A stretch of DNA of 34,855 nucleotides from Nocardia tenerifensis NBRC 101015. Its GTDB lineage: Bacteria > Actinomycetota > Actinomycetes > Mycobacteriales > Mycobacteriaceae. This document shows, piece after piece, positions 7,516 through 15,048 of this stretch. The translations under genes and the position numbers were made by a program. The first letter of the stretch is position 1. The number at the start of each line of letters is the position of its first letter. The notes under the pieces were generated by a model. It was given only the letters and a program-made list of their open reading frames with translations, had not been told where the DNA came from and searched no databases. The stretch is taken from assembly GCF_000308715.1 (NCBI RefSeq), contig NZ_BAGH01000369.1:1-34855 (forward strand), read 5' to 3'.

Positions 7516-8532
7516 ATGAGTGAGCCCCAGCCGATTCTCGATCCGCTCACCCCTGCCGCGATCTTCCTCGTGGCCACCATCGATGCGGGCGGCGAGGCGG
7601 TTGTCCGGGACACTCTCGCCGACGTGCAGGGTCTGCGGCGCTCGGTCGGCTTCCGGCTCCCCGGCGCGGGGCTCACCTGCGTCACCTCGATCGGCTCCGC
7701 GGCGTGGGACCGGCTCTTCGCCGGACCCCGCCCGGCCGAGCTGCACGAGTTCCCCGGCTTCGTCGGCGAGCATCATCAGGCGCCTGCGACGCCGGGCGAT
7801 CTGCTCTTCCACATCCGGGCGCAGAACCAGGACGCCTGCTTCGAGCTGGCCATGACCATCGGCGACCGGCTGGCCGGCGCGGCGACCATCGTGGACGAGA
7901 CCGTCGGATTCCGCTACTTCGAACAGCGTGACCTGCTCGGCTTCGTCGACGGCACCGAGAACCCGGAGGGCAAGGGCGCGTACGCGGCCGCACTGGTCGG
8001 TGACGAGGATCCGGACTTCCGTGGCGGCAGCTACGTCATCGTGCAGAAGTACCTGCATCCGATGGCGGAGTGGCGGGCGCTGTCGGTCGAGCAGCAGGAG
8101 AAGATCATCGGGCGCACCAAGCTCGACGACTTCGAGCTGTCCGACGCCGACCAGCCCGCCGACTCACACGTCGCGGTGAACACCATCGTGGACGCCGACG
8201 GCGCCGAGCGCGAGATCCTGCGCGCCAACATGCCGTTCGGCAGCGTCAAGGACGGCGAATTCGGTACGTACTACGTCGCTTACGCGGCGACCCCGAGCGT
8301 CCCGGAGTTGATGCTCACCCGGATGTTCGTCGGCACCGAGGAGGCGGCCTACGACCGCCTGCTCGACTTCTCCGTCGCGGTCACGGGCACGTCGTTCTTC
8401 GCGCCGCCCCTCGACTTCTTCGACGAACTACCCCCGCCGCCGGACGCGGGCACCGCGGAACACGTGCAGCCCAACGACATCGGCTCGGGCTCACTCGGTA
8501 TCGGCACGTTGAAAAGGAGCATGCACGCATGA
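7516..8532 (+). CDS. DyP-type haem peroxidase, encapsulin cargo
   Basis: A 338-residue dye-decolorising peroxidase of the B class. D145 in LGFVDGTENP is the distal aspartate, H218 in ADSHVAVN the proximal haem ligand, and R236 in EILRANMPFG the distal arginine. All three are offset by a constant 8 residues from the published Rhodococcus DypB positions as I recall them. After residue 300 a proline-rich linker (DELPPPPDAG) leads to the C-terminal peptide GSLGIGTLKRS, the encapsulation signal of encapsulin cargo. The next gene encodes the shell and overlaps by 4 bases. The enzyme should be packed inside the nanocompartment and use H2O2. No signal peptide is present. Confidence 0.96.
   Translation: MSEPQPILDPLTPAAIFLVATIDAGGEAVVRDTLADVQGLRRSVGFRLPGAGLTCVTSIGSAAWDRLFAGPRPAELHEFPGFVGEHHQAPATPGDLLFHIRAQNQDACFELAMTIGDRLAGAATIVDETVGFRYFEQRDLLGFVDGTENPEGKGAYAAALVGDEDPDFRGGSYVIVQKYLHPMAEWRALSVEQQEKIIGRTKLDDFELSDADQPADSHVAVNTIVDADGAEREILRANMPFGSVKDGEFGTYYVAYAATPSVPELMLTRMFVGTEEAAYDRLLDFSVAVTGTSFFAPPLDFFDELPPPPDAGTAEHVQPNDIGSGSLGIGTLKRSMHA
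8476..8529 (+). other. Encapsulin cargo-loading peptide, overlapping the shell gene's ribosome-binding site
   Basis: The last 18 codons of the peroxidase encode DIGSGSLGIGTLKRSMHA. SLGIGTLK is the core targeting sequence known for DyP cargo. The codons for its L-K-R-S contain AAGGAG (8514-8519), which serves as the ribosome-binding site for the encapsulin ATG at 8529. Confidence 0.9.
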
Positions 8533-9329
8533 ACAACCTCTATCGCGAACTCGCGCCGATCACCACCGAGGCCTGGTCGGCCATCGAGGAGGAGGCGACC
8601 CGCACCTTCAAGCGGCACATCGCCGGGCGCCGCGTGGTCGACCTGTCCGGCCCGCACGGGCTCGACTACTCCGCGGTCGGCACCGGGCACACCACGCCCA
8701 TCGCCGCGCCCGACGAGGGCGTGCAGGCCAGGCAGCGCGTGGTCGCGCCGCTGGTCGAGCTGAGGGTGCCGTTCCGGCTCTCCCGCGAGGAGATCGACAA
8801 TGTCGAGCGCGGCGCGCAGGACATCGACCTGGATCCGGTGAAGGACGCCGCGAAGAAGATCGCCTTCGCCGAGGACCGGGCCATCTTCGAGGGCTATCAG
8901 GCCGCGAACATCACCGGCATCCGCGCGAGCTCGACCAATCCGGCGATCGCGCTGCCGAGCGATCCCCGGCTGGTGCCGGAGTCGGTCACCCAGGCGCTCA
9001 CCGCGCTGCGGCTGGCCGGCGTCGACGGGCCGTACTCGGTGCTGCTGAGCGCGGAGCTGTTCACGGCGGTCAGCGAGACCTCCGACCACGGGCACCCGAT
9101 CCGCACCCACATCGAGCGGCTCATCCCGGACGGCGAGATCATCTGGGCCCCGGCCATCGACGGCGCGTTCGTGCTGACCACCCGCGGCGGCGACTACGAC
9201 CTGCGCCTCGGCCAGGACCTGTCGATCGGCTACCTCTCGCACGACGCCGAATCGGTGCAGCTGTATTTCCAGCAGAGCCTGACCTTCCTGGTGTACACGG
9301 CCGAGGCCGCGGTGGCGCTGGAGGCGTGA
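8529..9329 (+). CDS. enc: Family 1 encapsulin shell protein
   Basis: A 266-residue HK97-fold encapsulin (linocin M18/Cfp29 family). The N-terminus MNNLYRELAPITTEAWSAIEEEA is the cargo-binding N-terminal helix. The family segments ARRTFKRHIAGRRVVD-like, VELRVPFRLSREEID, AEDRAIFEGY, and the C-terminal LGQDLSIGYLSHD...LTFLVYTAEAAVALE are all present. It assembles a protein shell around the DyP peroxidase. Start ATG 8529 overlaps the cargo stop as ATGA and uses the AAGGAG within the cargo peptide codons, so the two are translationally coupled. Confidence 0.97.
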   Translation: MNNLYRELAPITTEAWSAIEEEATRTFKRHIAGRRVVDLSGPHGLDYSAVGTGHTTPIAAPDEGVQARQRVVAPLVELRVPFRLSREEIDNVERGAQDIDLDPVKDAAKKIAFAEDRAIFEGYQAANITGIRASSTNPAIALPSDPRLVPESVTQALTALRLAGVDGPYSVLLSAELFTAVSETSDHGHPIRTHIERLIPDGEIIWAPAIDGAFVLTTRGGDYDLRLGQDLSIGYLSHDAESVQLYFQQSLTFLVYTAEAAVALEA

Positions 9330-9332
9330 GCT

Positions 9333-9359
9333 TTGCGCGCACACGGCAGGCGGTAGCCT
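9333..9359 (+). promoter_or_regulatory. Promoter candidate TTGCGC-N15-TAGCCT
   Basis: A TTGCGC box (9333-9338) and a TAGCCT -10 (9354-9359) lie between the encapsulin stop and the next gene. The implied start of transcription near 9366 argues against the in-frame GTG at 9360 as a start. Confidence 0.35.
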
Positions 9360-9395
9360 GTGCGCGATACGCCGGAACTGGTAGGTGAGATGACG

Positions 9396-9920
9396 ATGGT
9401 GCGGGCCGGAGTGGTGCCGACGCGGCGCGCGGCGCTCTACGCGGGCCTGGCGCTCGCGGCCACCGCGGTGCTGTGCGCGGCGGTGGTCGCCCTGTTCGGG
9501 GTGAACCGGGTGTTCACCGGCCTGCTGGCAGGCGCCGTCGCGGGGGTCACCGTGGCGGCGATGCTGTTCACCAGGGACGCCGTCGTGCTCACCGAACAGG
9601 CGATCTACCGGCGCACGCCGTGGACGGAGTCCAGCATCGACTGGGGCCGGGTGGTCGCCGGGCGGTTCACCCTCGACGAACGGGCCCGCTGGTCGCTGGC
9701 GCTGGATCTGTCCGGCGGCGACGAGCGGCACGGCGAGTTGGTGCTGCTGTCCATCCCGCCGGTGCTGCGCCCGGTCTCCGGCGCCTACGATCTGCGCAAG
9801 CGGGAGCAGGTGAACGAGATCCGGGCGCTGTTGCGGCGCAAGCGGATTCCCGTCACCGTGCTGCCCGAGATCGCGGGGGCGCTGCAGCGACACTGGGAGA
9901 TCGCGCCGCCGACGCGCTGA
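9396..9920 (+). CDS. Two-TM membrane protein with a PH-like cytoplasmic domain
   Basis: A protein of about 174 residues. Two hydrophobic helices (roughly residues 12-34 and 38-58) form a hairpin. They are followed by [41 protein letters not shown], a layout typical of actinobacterial bacterial-PH-like membrane proteins. The C-terminal third is basic and charged ([22 protein letters not shown]). No enzyme motif is seen. ATG 9396 is chosen because GGTGAG (9384-9389) gives normal spacing; ATG 9390 is adjacent to that site, and GTG 9360 lies before the likely transcription start. The function is unknown. Confidence 0.6.
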   Translation: MVRAGVVPTRRAALYAGLALAATAVLCAAVVALFGVNRVFTGLLAGAVAGVTVAAMLFTRDAVVLTEQAIYRRTPWTESSIDWGRVVAGRFTLDERARWSLALDLSGGDERHGELVLLSIPPVLRPVSGAYDLRKREQVNEIRALLRRKRIPVTVLPEIAGALQRHWEIAPPTR

Positions 9921-9948
9921 TCAGGTACCCAATCCGCGCGTTTGGCGA

Positions 9949-9954
9949 TACGTT
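9949..9954 (+). promoter_or_regulatory. -10 element TACGTT, leaderless promoter for the TerD gene
   Basis: TACGTT ends 7 bases before GTG 9962 with no ribosome-binding site. This favours GTG 9962 over ATG 9968. Confidence 0.35.
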
Positions 9955-9961
9955 GGCAAGT

Positions 9962-11392
9962 GTGTCGATGACGAAGGGCGCCAATGTCGCGGTGCCGATG
10001 TCCGCGGTCCGGATCGAGCTGGGCTGGCAGAGCGGGCCGGGCGTGCCGGACGCCGACGCCTCCGCTCTGCTGCTCGTGGCGGGCAAGGTGCGCTCCGACA
10101 ACGACTTCGTCTTCTACAACCAGCCGAATCACCCCTCCGGCGCGGTCCGGCACGAGGGTAAGCGGCCGGGGCCGACCGTGCTCGACACGCTGTCGGCGAA
10201 CCTGGCCCAGGTCGAGCCGCAGATCGACACGATCGTGATCGCGGCCTCCGCGGACGGCGGCACCTTCGGCCAATTACGTGGACTGTACGTGCGTTTGGTG
10301 GATCCGGGCAGCGGCGCGGAGGTGGCGCGGTTCGACAGTACGGGCGCGACCACCGAGACGGCGTTCGTGCTCGGCGAGCTCTATCGGCGGCAGGGCGCGT
10401 GGAAGTTCCGCGCGGTCGGGCAGGGCTACGACTCCGGATTGGCCGGGCTGGCCACCGATTTCGGCATCTCGGTGGACGACGCGCCCGTGCCCGCCGCTCC
10501 GCCGCACCAGTTCACCCCGCCGCCACCGCCTGCCGCGCCACCGCATCAGTTCGCCGCGCCGCCGCCACCGGCTCCGCCCGCCCCGCAGTACGCGCCGCCG
10601 CAGCCGCAGTTCCCGCCGCCGCCTTCGCAATTCCCGCCGACGCAGCCACAGTTCTCGCCGCCGCAGCAGTCCGGATATCCGCCGCCACCCGGCACTTACG
10701 GCGCACCACCGCCGAATATCGCTCCGGCCCAACAGTTTCCGCAACAACCCGCGGCCCCGGTCAACCTCGGCAAGATCTCGCTGACCAAGGAAGCCCCGTC
10801 CATCTCGCTGACCAAGCAGGGCGCCACCGGCGGCGTGATGCGGATCAACCTGAACTGGACCGGCGCCTCCGCCGCCCCGCGCAAGTTCGGCAAGCGCAGG
10901 AACACCGGCGGTCTCGACCTCGACCTGTGCTGCCTCTGGGAGCTGGCCGACGGTTCGAAAGGCTCGATCGGCCCGCTCGACAGCTTCGGCACGCTGCGCA
11001 AGAAGCCGTTCATCCAGCTGGATCAGGACGACCGCACCGGCGCCGTCGCCACGGGCGAGAACCTCGACATCAATCTCGACCACACCGCGCAATTCCGCCG
11101 GATTCTGGTCTTCGCCTCGCTGTACGACGGCGCGGACGACTTCCGCGGCGTGCACGCGACCGCCACGCTGTACCCGGTCGGCTCGCCGCCGATCGAGATG
11201 CTGGTCGGCGGGTGCACCGACAATTCGCGCGAGATGGTGCTCGCGCTGATCGAGAACGTCAACGGCGAGTTGGTGGTGCACCGTCAAGGCGTCTTCATCC
11301 GGCCGCCCGCCGGGCGACCGCTGTGGGGGAAGAAGGAAGTCGACAGGGCCTACGGCTGGGGTCTCAAGTGGGGACGCAGCGCGGGTAAATAA
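9962..11392 (+). CDS. Tandem TerD-domain protein with a proline/glutamine-rich linker
   Basis: A 476-residue protein with two TerD-type calcium-binding stress domains. The first spans about residues 1-173 ([19 protein letters not shown]..., [45 protein letters not shown]). A linker of about 95 residues (175-268) is almost all P, Q, A, F and Y. The second domain runs from about 270 to the end (ISLTK.., [43 protein letters not shown]). TerD proteins belong to tellurite and chemical-stress systems and are thought to act at the inner membrane face. The other ter genes are not in the window. It is convergent with the TetR gene, with 3 bases between stops. Confidence 0.88.
   Translation: MSMTKGANVAVPMSAVRIELGWQSGPGVPDADASALLLVAGKVRSDNDFVFYNQPNHPSGAVRHEGKRPGPTVLDTLSANLAQVEPQIDTIVIAASADGGTFGQLRGLYVRLVDPGSGAEVARFDSTGATTETAFVLGELYRRQGAWKFRAVGQGYDSGLAGLATDFGISVDDAPVPAAPPHQFTPPPPPAAPPHQFAAPPPPAPPAPQYAPPQPQFPPPPSQFPPTQPQFSPPQQSGYPPPPGTYGAPPPNIAPAQQFPQQPAAPVNLGKISLTKEAPSISLTKQGATGGVMRINLNWTGASAAPRKFGKRRNTGGLDLDLCCLWELADGSKGSIGPLDSFGTLRKKPFIQLDQDDRTGAVATGENLDINLDHTAQFRRILVFASLYDGADDFRGVHATATLYPVGSPPIEMLVGGCTDNSREMVLALIENVNGELVVHRQGVFIRPPAGRPLWGKKEVDRAYGWGLKWGRSAGK
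10496..10573 (+). repeat. Two 39-base tandem repeats in the TerD linker
   Basis: Two 13-codon units (10496-10534 and 10535-10573) encode [13 protein letters not shown] and [13 protein letters not shown]. Shorter degenerate PPxPQF units continue to about 10690. Confidence 0.85.
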
Positions 11393-11395
11393 GTC

Positions 11396-12064
11396 TCAAG
11401 CGATTTCGAGCAGTCGCGATGCCTCGTCATGCAGGGCGTGCAGATCGCCCGGCCAGCCGAGCACGCGCAATGCCGCCTCCGGGATCGTCCGCTCCGAGTC
11501 CGCCGGGGCCTCGCCCTGGTCGGATCGCATGTTGATCACCGTCTCGACCAGCCGAAACGGTAGAGCCTCCGCGCCTGCGACACCCGCGCCGCCGACCTCG
11601 GCCAGCACCCCGGCGGCCAACCTCTCGTAGTGTTCGCGCAGTTCGTCACGCCGTCGCCGGAACATCGCGAAGCGTTCCGTGCGCAGCTCCGGAAGCAGGT
11701 ACAGCGCGCCCAGATTCCAGCGCGCGGCGCAGAGCTGCCGGACGTCGAAGCGGGCGAGCGCGTATAGCCGGGTTGGCACCGGCGCCGACACCTTCCCCAG
11801 TCGCTCGGCGAGTTCCAGTGGGGCGGCTATCGTTTCGGCAAGCAGCGCGTCGAGGATGTCATCCTTCGCGGCGAAGTGATGATAGAGCGAGGCCTGACGG
11901 ATGCCGACCGCGTCGGCGACCACACGGGTGGAGGTGTTCGCATAGCCATTGGTGGTGAACAGCTCCCCCGCGGCGTCCAGGATCTCGGCGCGCGGCGTCT
12001 GGCCGCGACGGCGTCGCTGCTCCACCCGAGGACGGCCGGGGCCGAGGTTTGCCACACGCCCCAT
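11396..12064 (-). CDS. TetR family regulator of the permease/DUF1989 locus
   Basis: A 222-residue TetR/AcrR regulator. The N-terminal helix-turn-helix reads TPRAEILDAAGELFTTNGYANTSTRVVADAVGIRQASLYHHFAAKDDIL (residues about 21-70), with the conserved YHHF. The C-terminal ligand domain has no recognisable subfamily. The start ATG 12064 leaves only 30 bases to the divergent permease gene, so a shared, short control region is likely. The long upstream in-frame extension through the permease is antisense and is rejected. It probably controls the APC permease and the genes after it; the ligand is unknown. Confidence 0.9.
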   Translation of the reverse strand: MGRVANLGPGRPRVEQRRRRGQTPRAEILDAAGELFTTNGYANTSTRVVADAVGIRQASLYHHFAAKDDILDALLAETIAAPLELAERLGKVSAPVPTRLYALARFDVRQLCAARWNLGALYLLPELRTERFAMFRRRRDELREHYERLAAGVLAEVGGAGVAGAEALPFRLVETVINMRSDQGEAPADSERTIPEAALRVLGWPGDLHALHDEASRLLEIA

Positions 12065-12094
12065 TCTGGCAGTTCCGCACGCAGAAGGACGCTG

Positions 12095-13618
12095 ATGGCC
12101 ACGATGTTCGCCCCGCCGCCCGACACCGGCCGCGACGGCGCCGATCTCGCCCGGTTCGGTTACCGCCCCGTGCTCCGGCGCAGGCTCGGCCGCTACGCCT
12201 CGTTCGCGGCCGGCTTCTCGTTCGTCTCCATCCTCACCACGATCTTCCAGTTCTTCGGGTTCGGGTACTCCTTCGGCGGCGCGGCCTTCTTCTGGACCTG
12301 GCCGATCGTGTTCGCCGGGCAATTCCTGGTGGCGCTCAACTTCGCGGAACTGGCTGCGCGGTACCCGATTTCGGGGTGCGTCTACCAGTGGTCGCGCCGA
12401 CTCGGCGGCGAACTCGTCGGCTGGTTCGCCGGCTGGCTGATGGTGATCGCGCAGATCGTCACGGCCGCCGCGGCGGCGATCGCGCTGCAGGTGGTGTTGC
12501 CGTCGATTTGGCCGGGGTTCCAGATCATCGGCGACGACACCGCGCTCACCTCGCCCTCCGGCGCGACGAACGCGATCCTGCTCGGCAGCGTCCTGCTGGT
12601 GGTGACGACGGTCGTCAACGTCCTCGGCATCGATGTGATGTCGCGGATCAATACCATCGGCGTCACCGTCGAGATCGTCGGCGTGCTGGCGATCATCGCG
12701 CTGTTCTGCACCCACACCGAGCGCGGGCCAGGCGTCGTACTGGAGACCGGTCAGGCCGCGCCCGGCCCGTACTGGTCCGCTTTCCTGGTGTCCGCGCTGA
12801 TGGCCGCCTACGTGATGGTCGGCTTCGACTCCGCGGGCGAGCTCTCCGAGGAGACCAGGAATCCGCGCCGAGTCGCCCCGCGCACCATCCTGGCCGCGCT
12901 CGCGGTGTCCGCGCTCGGCGGCGGGCTGCTGCTGATCAGCGCGCTGATGGCCGCGCCGAGCCTGTCCGACGGCGCGCTCGCCGCAGGGGGCCTGGCCTAC
13001 GTGCTCACTTCGAAGCTGGACGGCCCGGCGGGCACGGTGCTGCTCTGCTGCGTCGCGGTGGCGATCACGGTGTGCACCTTGGCGATTCAGACCGCGGGAT
13101 CGCGGCTGATGTTCTCGATGGCGCGCGACGGGCGGCTGCCGTTCGCGGAGCGGCTCGCCGCGGTGCACCCGCGCTTCCGCACGCCGGTGCTGCCGTCGGT
13201 CATCATCGGCGTGCTCGGCATCGCCCTGCTCGCACTCAATCTCGGCAATGCCGCGATCTTCGCGACCCTGGCCGGCGTGTGCATCGTGACGCTGTACCTG
13301 GCCTACCTGCTGGTCACCATGCCGCTGCTGGTGCGGCGAAGCAAGGGCATGCCGGTGGCCGACGCCGGTCTGTTCGGTCTGGGCCGCTGGGGCCTTCCGG
13401 TCAATGTGCTCGCCGTGCTGTGGGGCGTCGCCATGGCGGTCAACCTGGCCTGGCCGCGCGCCGAGGTCTACGACCCCGGCGGCGGCGAGTGGTGGATGCG
13501 CTGGGCGGCACCGCTTTTCGTGCTGCTGGCGGTCGCCGTCGGAGCGGTCGTGCACCGGTTCGTCGGCCGTAGACCCGTCGTCGACGAAAGCGTCTCGCCC
13601 CCAACGGGATCCACCTGA
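12095..13618 (+). CDS. APC family amino acid/amine permease
   Basis: A 507-residue membrane protein with about 12 hydrophobic helices, of the amino acid-polyamine-organocation superfamily. The N-terminal helix 1 region FAAGFSFVSILTTIFQFFGFGYSFGG and the helix 2-3 loop ELAARYPISGCVYQWSRRLGG match APC permeases found next to urea/guanidine carboxylase genes. FDSAGELSEETRNPRRVAPRTI is the conserved cytoplasmic loop. Start ATG 12095 follows GAAGGA (12084-12089). It is divergent from the TetR gene and ends just before a strong hairpin. Import of a nitrogen compound handled by the DUF1989/carboxyltransferase proteins is an inference from position. Confidence 0.88.
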   Translation: MATMFAPPPDTGRDGADLARFGYRPVLRRRLGRYASFAAGFSFVSILTTIFQFFGFGYSFGGAAFFWTWPIVFAGQFLVALNFAELAARYPISGCVYQWSRRLGGELVGWFAGWLMVIAQIVTAAAAAIALQVVLPSIWPGFQIIGDDTALTSPSGATNAILLGSVLLVVTTVVNVLGIDVMSRINTIGVTVEIVGVLAIIALFCTHTERGPGVVLETGQAAPGPYWSAFLVSALMAAYVMVGFDSAGELSEETRNPRRVAPRTILAALAVSALGGGLLLISALMAAPSLSDGALAAGGLAYVLTSKLDGPAGTVLLCCVAVAITVCTLAIQTAGSRLMFSMARDGRLPFAERLAAVHPRFRTPVLPSVIIGVLGIALLALNLGNAAIFATLAGVCIVTLYLAYLLVTMPLLVRRSKGMPVADAGLFGLGRWGLPVNVLAVLWGVAMAVNLAWPRAEVYDPGGGEWWMRWAAPLFVLLAVAVGAVVHRFVGRRPVVDESVSPPTGST

Positions 13619-13620
13619 CC

Positions 13621-13656
13621 GGCGCGCGGTGGTGGTGCCGGACACCACCGCGCGCC
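13621..13656 (+). terminator. Strong 14-bp hairpin after the permease gene
   Basis: GGCGCGCGGTGGTG (13621-13634) pairs perfectly with CACCACCGCGCGCC (13643-13656) around an 8-base loop, starting 3 bases after the permease stop. There is no T-tract. It may terminate or attenuate transcription, or protect the permease mRNA, which would let the downstream genes be expressed at a different level. Confidence 0.6.
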
Positions 13657-13693
13657 TCCGCTTCCGACTCGCGGCTACCGAAGGAGGCATCAC

Positions 13694-14446
13694 ATGAGCA
13701 GTACCGCATCGACCGAGGGCGCACGGGCGCACGCGCGGGCACAGGCCGCCTCGGCGACTACCGAGGACCCCGACCTGCCGATGGGTATCGAGTCAACGAG
13801 AATCACCTATTCCGAACGCATTCCAGGCGACGGATACGCGAATATCGTGCTGGGGCGCGGAACTCGGCTTCGTCTTTCCGACTCGGCGGGCGCCGCCTGC
13901 GCCCATCTGCTGCTCGTGCGCAGCGACGCGCCGTGGGAACGGCTGAACGTCGCTGACACGGTGAAGGTTCCGTGGCAGGCCTACCTCGGCGACGGGCACC
14001 CCCTGCTGTCCGATCAGGGCCGCATCCTGGCCACCGTGCTCGCCGACGCCTCCGGCAGGCACGACGCGCTGTGCGGACCGACACCCGAGGCTCGGCGGTT
14101 ACTGCGCCTTGCGGGCGCCAAGCACGGCCTGGCGCCGCGCGATATCGGGCCGACGGTGTCGTTCTTCCGCGGGGTGCGGGTGGCCGCCGACGGCGGGCTG
14201 AGCGCCACCGGCAGCGCCGCGCCCGGCTCCTCGGTCGACCTGCTGGTGCACCTGCCGGTGATCCTGCTCGTCGCCAACGCCGCGCACCCGCTCGACGATC
14301 GCGCCACGACGGATCTCGACCTCGTCGCCTGGGCCGCACAGGCGGAACTCACCGTCACGCACAGTGACGACCCGGAATACCAACGGGCCGTGTGGAATAC
14401 CGAGCGCGCCTGGACGGCCGCACGCACGCGGGAGGTAAGGGAATGA
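13694..14446 (+). CDS. DUF1989 urea/guanidine carboxylase-associated protein (first)
   Basis: A 250-residue DUF1989 protein, the larger of the two urea-carboxylase-associated types. After a disordered alanine-rich N-terminus of about 30 residues come ITYSERIPGDGYANIVLGRGTRLRLSDSAGAACAHLLLV, DTVKVPWQAYLGDGHPLLSDQGRILATVLADASGRHDALCG and SFFRGVRVAADGGLSATGSAAPGSSVDLLVHLPVILLVANAAHPLDDR. Fewer cysteines are conserved here than in its partner. Pairs of DUF1989 proteins were shown to form carboxyguanidine deiminase (CgdA/CgdB) in guanidine-using bacteria. It has an AAGGAGG ribosome-binding site six bases before ATG 13694, and its stop overlaps the next start. Its role here is inferred from family and partner. 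Confidence 0.85.
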   Translation: MSSTASTEGARAHARAQAASATTEDPDLPMGIESTRITYSERIPGDGYANIVLGRGTRLRLSDSAGAACAHLLLVRSDAPWERLNVADTVKVPWQAYLGDGHPLLSDQGRILATVLADASGRHDALCGPTPEARRLLRLAGAKHGLAPRDIGPTVSFFRGVRVAADGGLSATGSAAPGSSVDLLVHLPVILLVANAAHPLDDRATTDLDLVAWAAQAELTVTHSDDPEYQRAVWNTERAWTAARTREVRE

Positions 14447-15048
14447 CCAGCATCGTGCTCGACGAGACCGTCCCCGCCCGTGCACCCTGGTCCGCGGTGG
14501 TCGCGGCGGGCGATCACCTGGCGATCATCGATCTGCACGGCAACCAGGCGGTGGACTGCCTGCTGTACTCGGCGGCCGACCACACCGAGCGCTACAGCGC
14601 GCAGGCCACGATCGCCGCGCAGCGCAATATCTTCCTGACCACCGGCAGCGTGCTGCGAACGGACGCGGGCACCGCGCTGATGACGGTCGTCGCGGACGAG
14701 GTCGGCAATCACGACACCATCGCGGGCGCCTGCTCCCAGGAGTCGAACACCCTCCGCTACGGTCACCACACCCGGCATCAGCACGCCTGTGTGGAGAACT
14801 TCCTCACCGCCGGGATGCGCTGGGGCCTGGGCAAGCGGGACCTGGTATCGAACATCAACTGGTTCATGAACGTGCCGGTGGAGGCCGACGGCACGCTCGG
14901 GATCGTCGACGGATTGTCCGCTCCCGGAAAGCGAGTCACCCTCCGCGCGGAGGTCGACACGCTGGTCCTGGTCTCCAACTGCCCGCAGATCAACAACCCC
15001 TGCAACGGATTCGACCCGACGCCGGTGCGGATGGTGGTGTCGAGATGA
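14443..15048 (+). CDS. DUF1989 urea/guanidine carboxylase-associated protein (second)
   Basis: A 201-residue DUF1989 protein of the shorter type. It has the full set of family motifs: LAIIDLHGNQAVDCLLYSAAD, RYSAQATIAAQRNIFLTTGSVL, VGNHDTIAGACSQESNTLRYG, HQHACVENFL, NINWFMNVPVEADG, and SNCPQINNPCNGFDPTPV. The cysteines in GAC, HAC and NCPQ/NPCN are candidate metal ligands. With the preceding DUF1989 protein it would make a heteromeric carboxyguanidine deiminase, converting carboxyguanidine to allophanate. ATG 14443 overlaps the upstream stop (ATGA) and follows GGGAGG. Its own stop overlaps the next start in the same way. Confidence 0.88.
   Translation: MTSIVLDETVPARAPWSAVVAAGDHLAIIDLHGNQAVDCLLYSAADHTERYSAQATIAAQRNIFLTTGSVLRTDAGTALMTVVADEVGNHDTIAGACSQESNTLRYGHHTRHQHACVENFLTAGMRWGLGKRDLVSNINWFMNVPVEADGTLGIVDGLSAPGKRVTLRAEVDTLVLVSNCPQINNPCNGFDPTPVRMVVSR

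Noticed and set aside
10496..10700. Tandem repeats as a CRISPR or mobile repeat array
   Set aside because: They are in-frame proline/glutamine codon repeats inside the TerD linker, with no spacers.
13619..13693. A guanidine riboswitch before the DUF1989 genes
   Set aside because: The gap is a simple long hairpin. None of the conserved ACGAGG, GUACCCGG or ACAAGACGGC blocks of the guanidine classes are present.
12065..13732. Upstream extension of the TetR frame across the permease
   Set aside because: It is antisense to the APC permease and has no domains. TetR homology begins close to ATG 12064.
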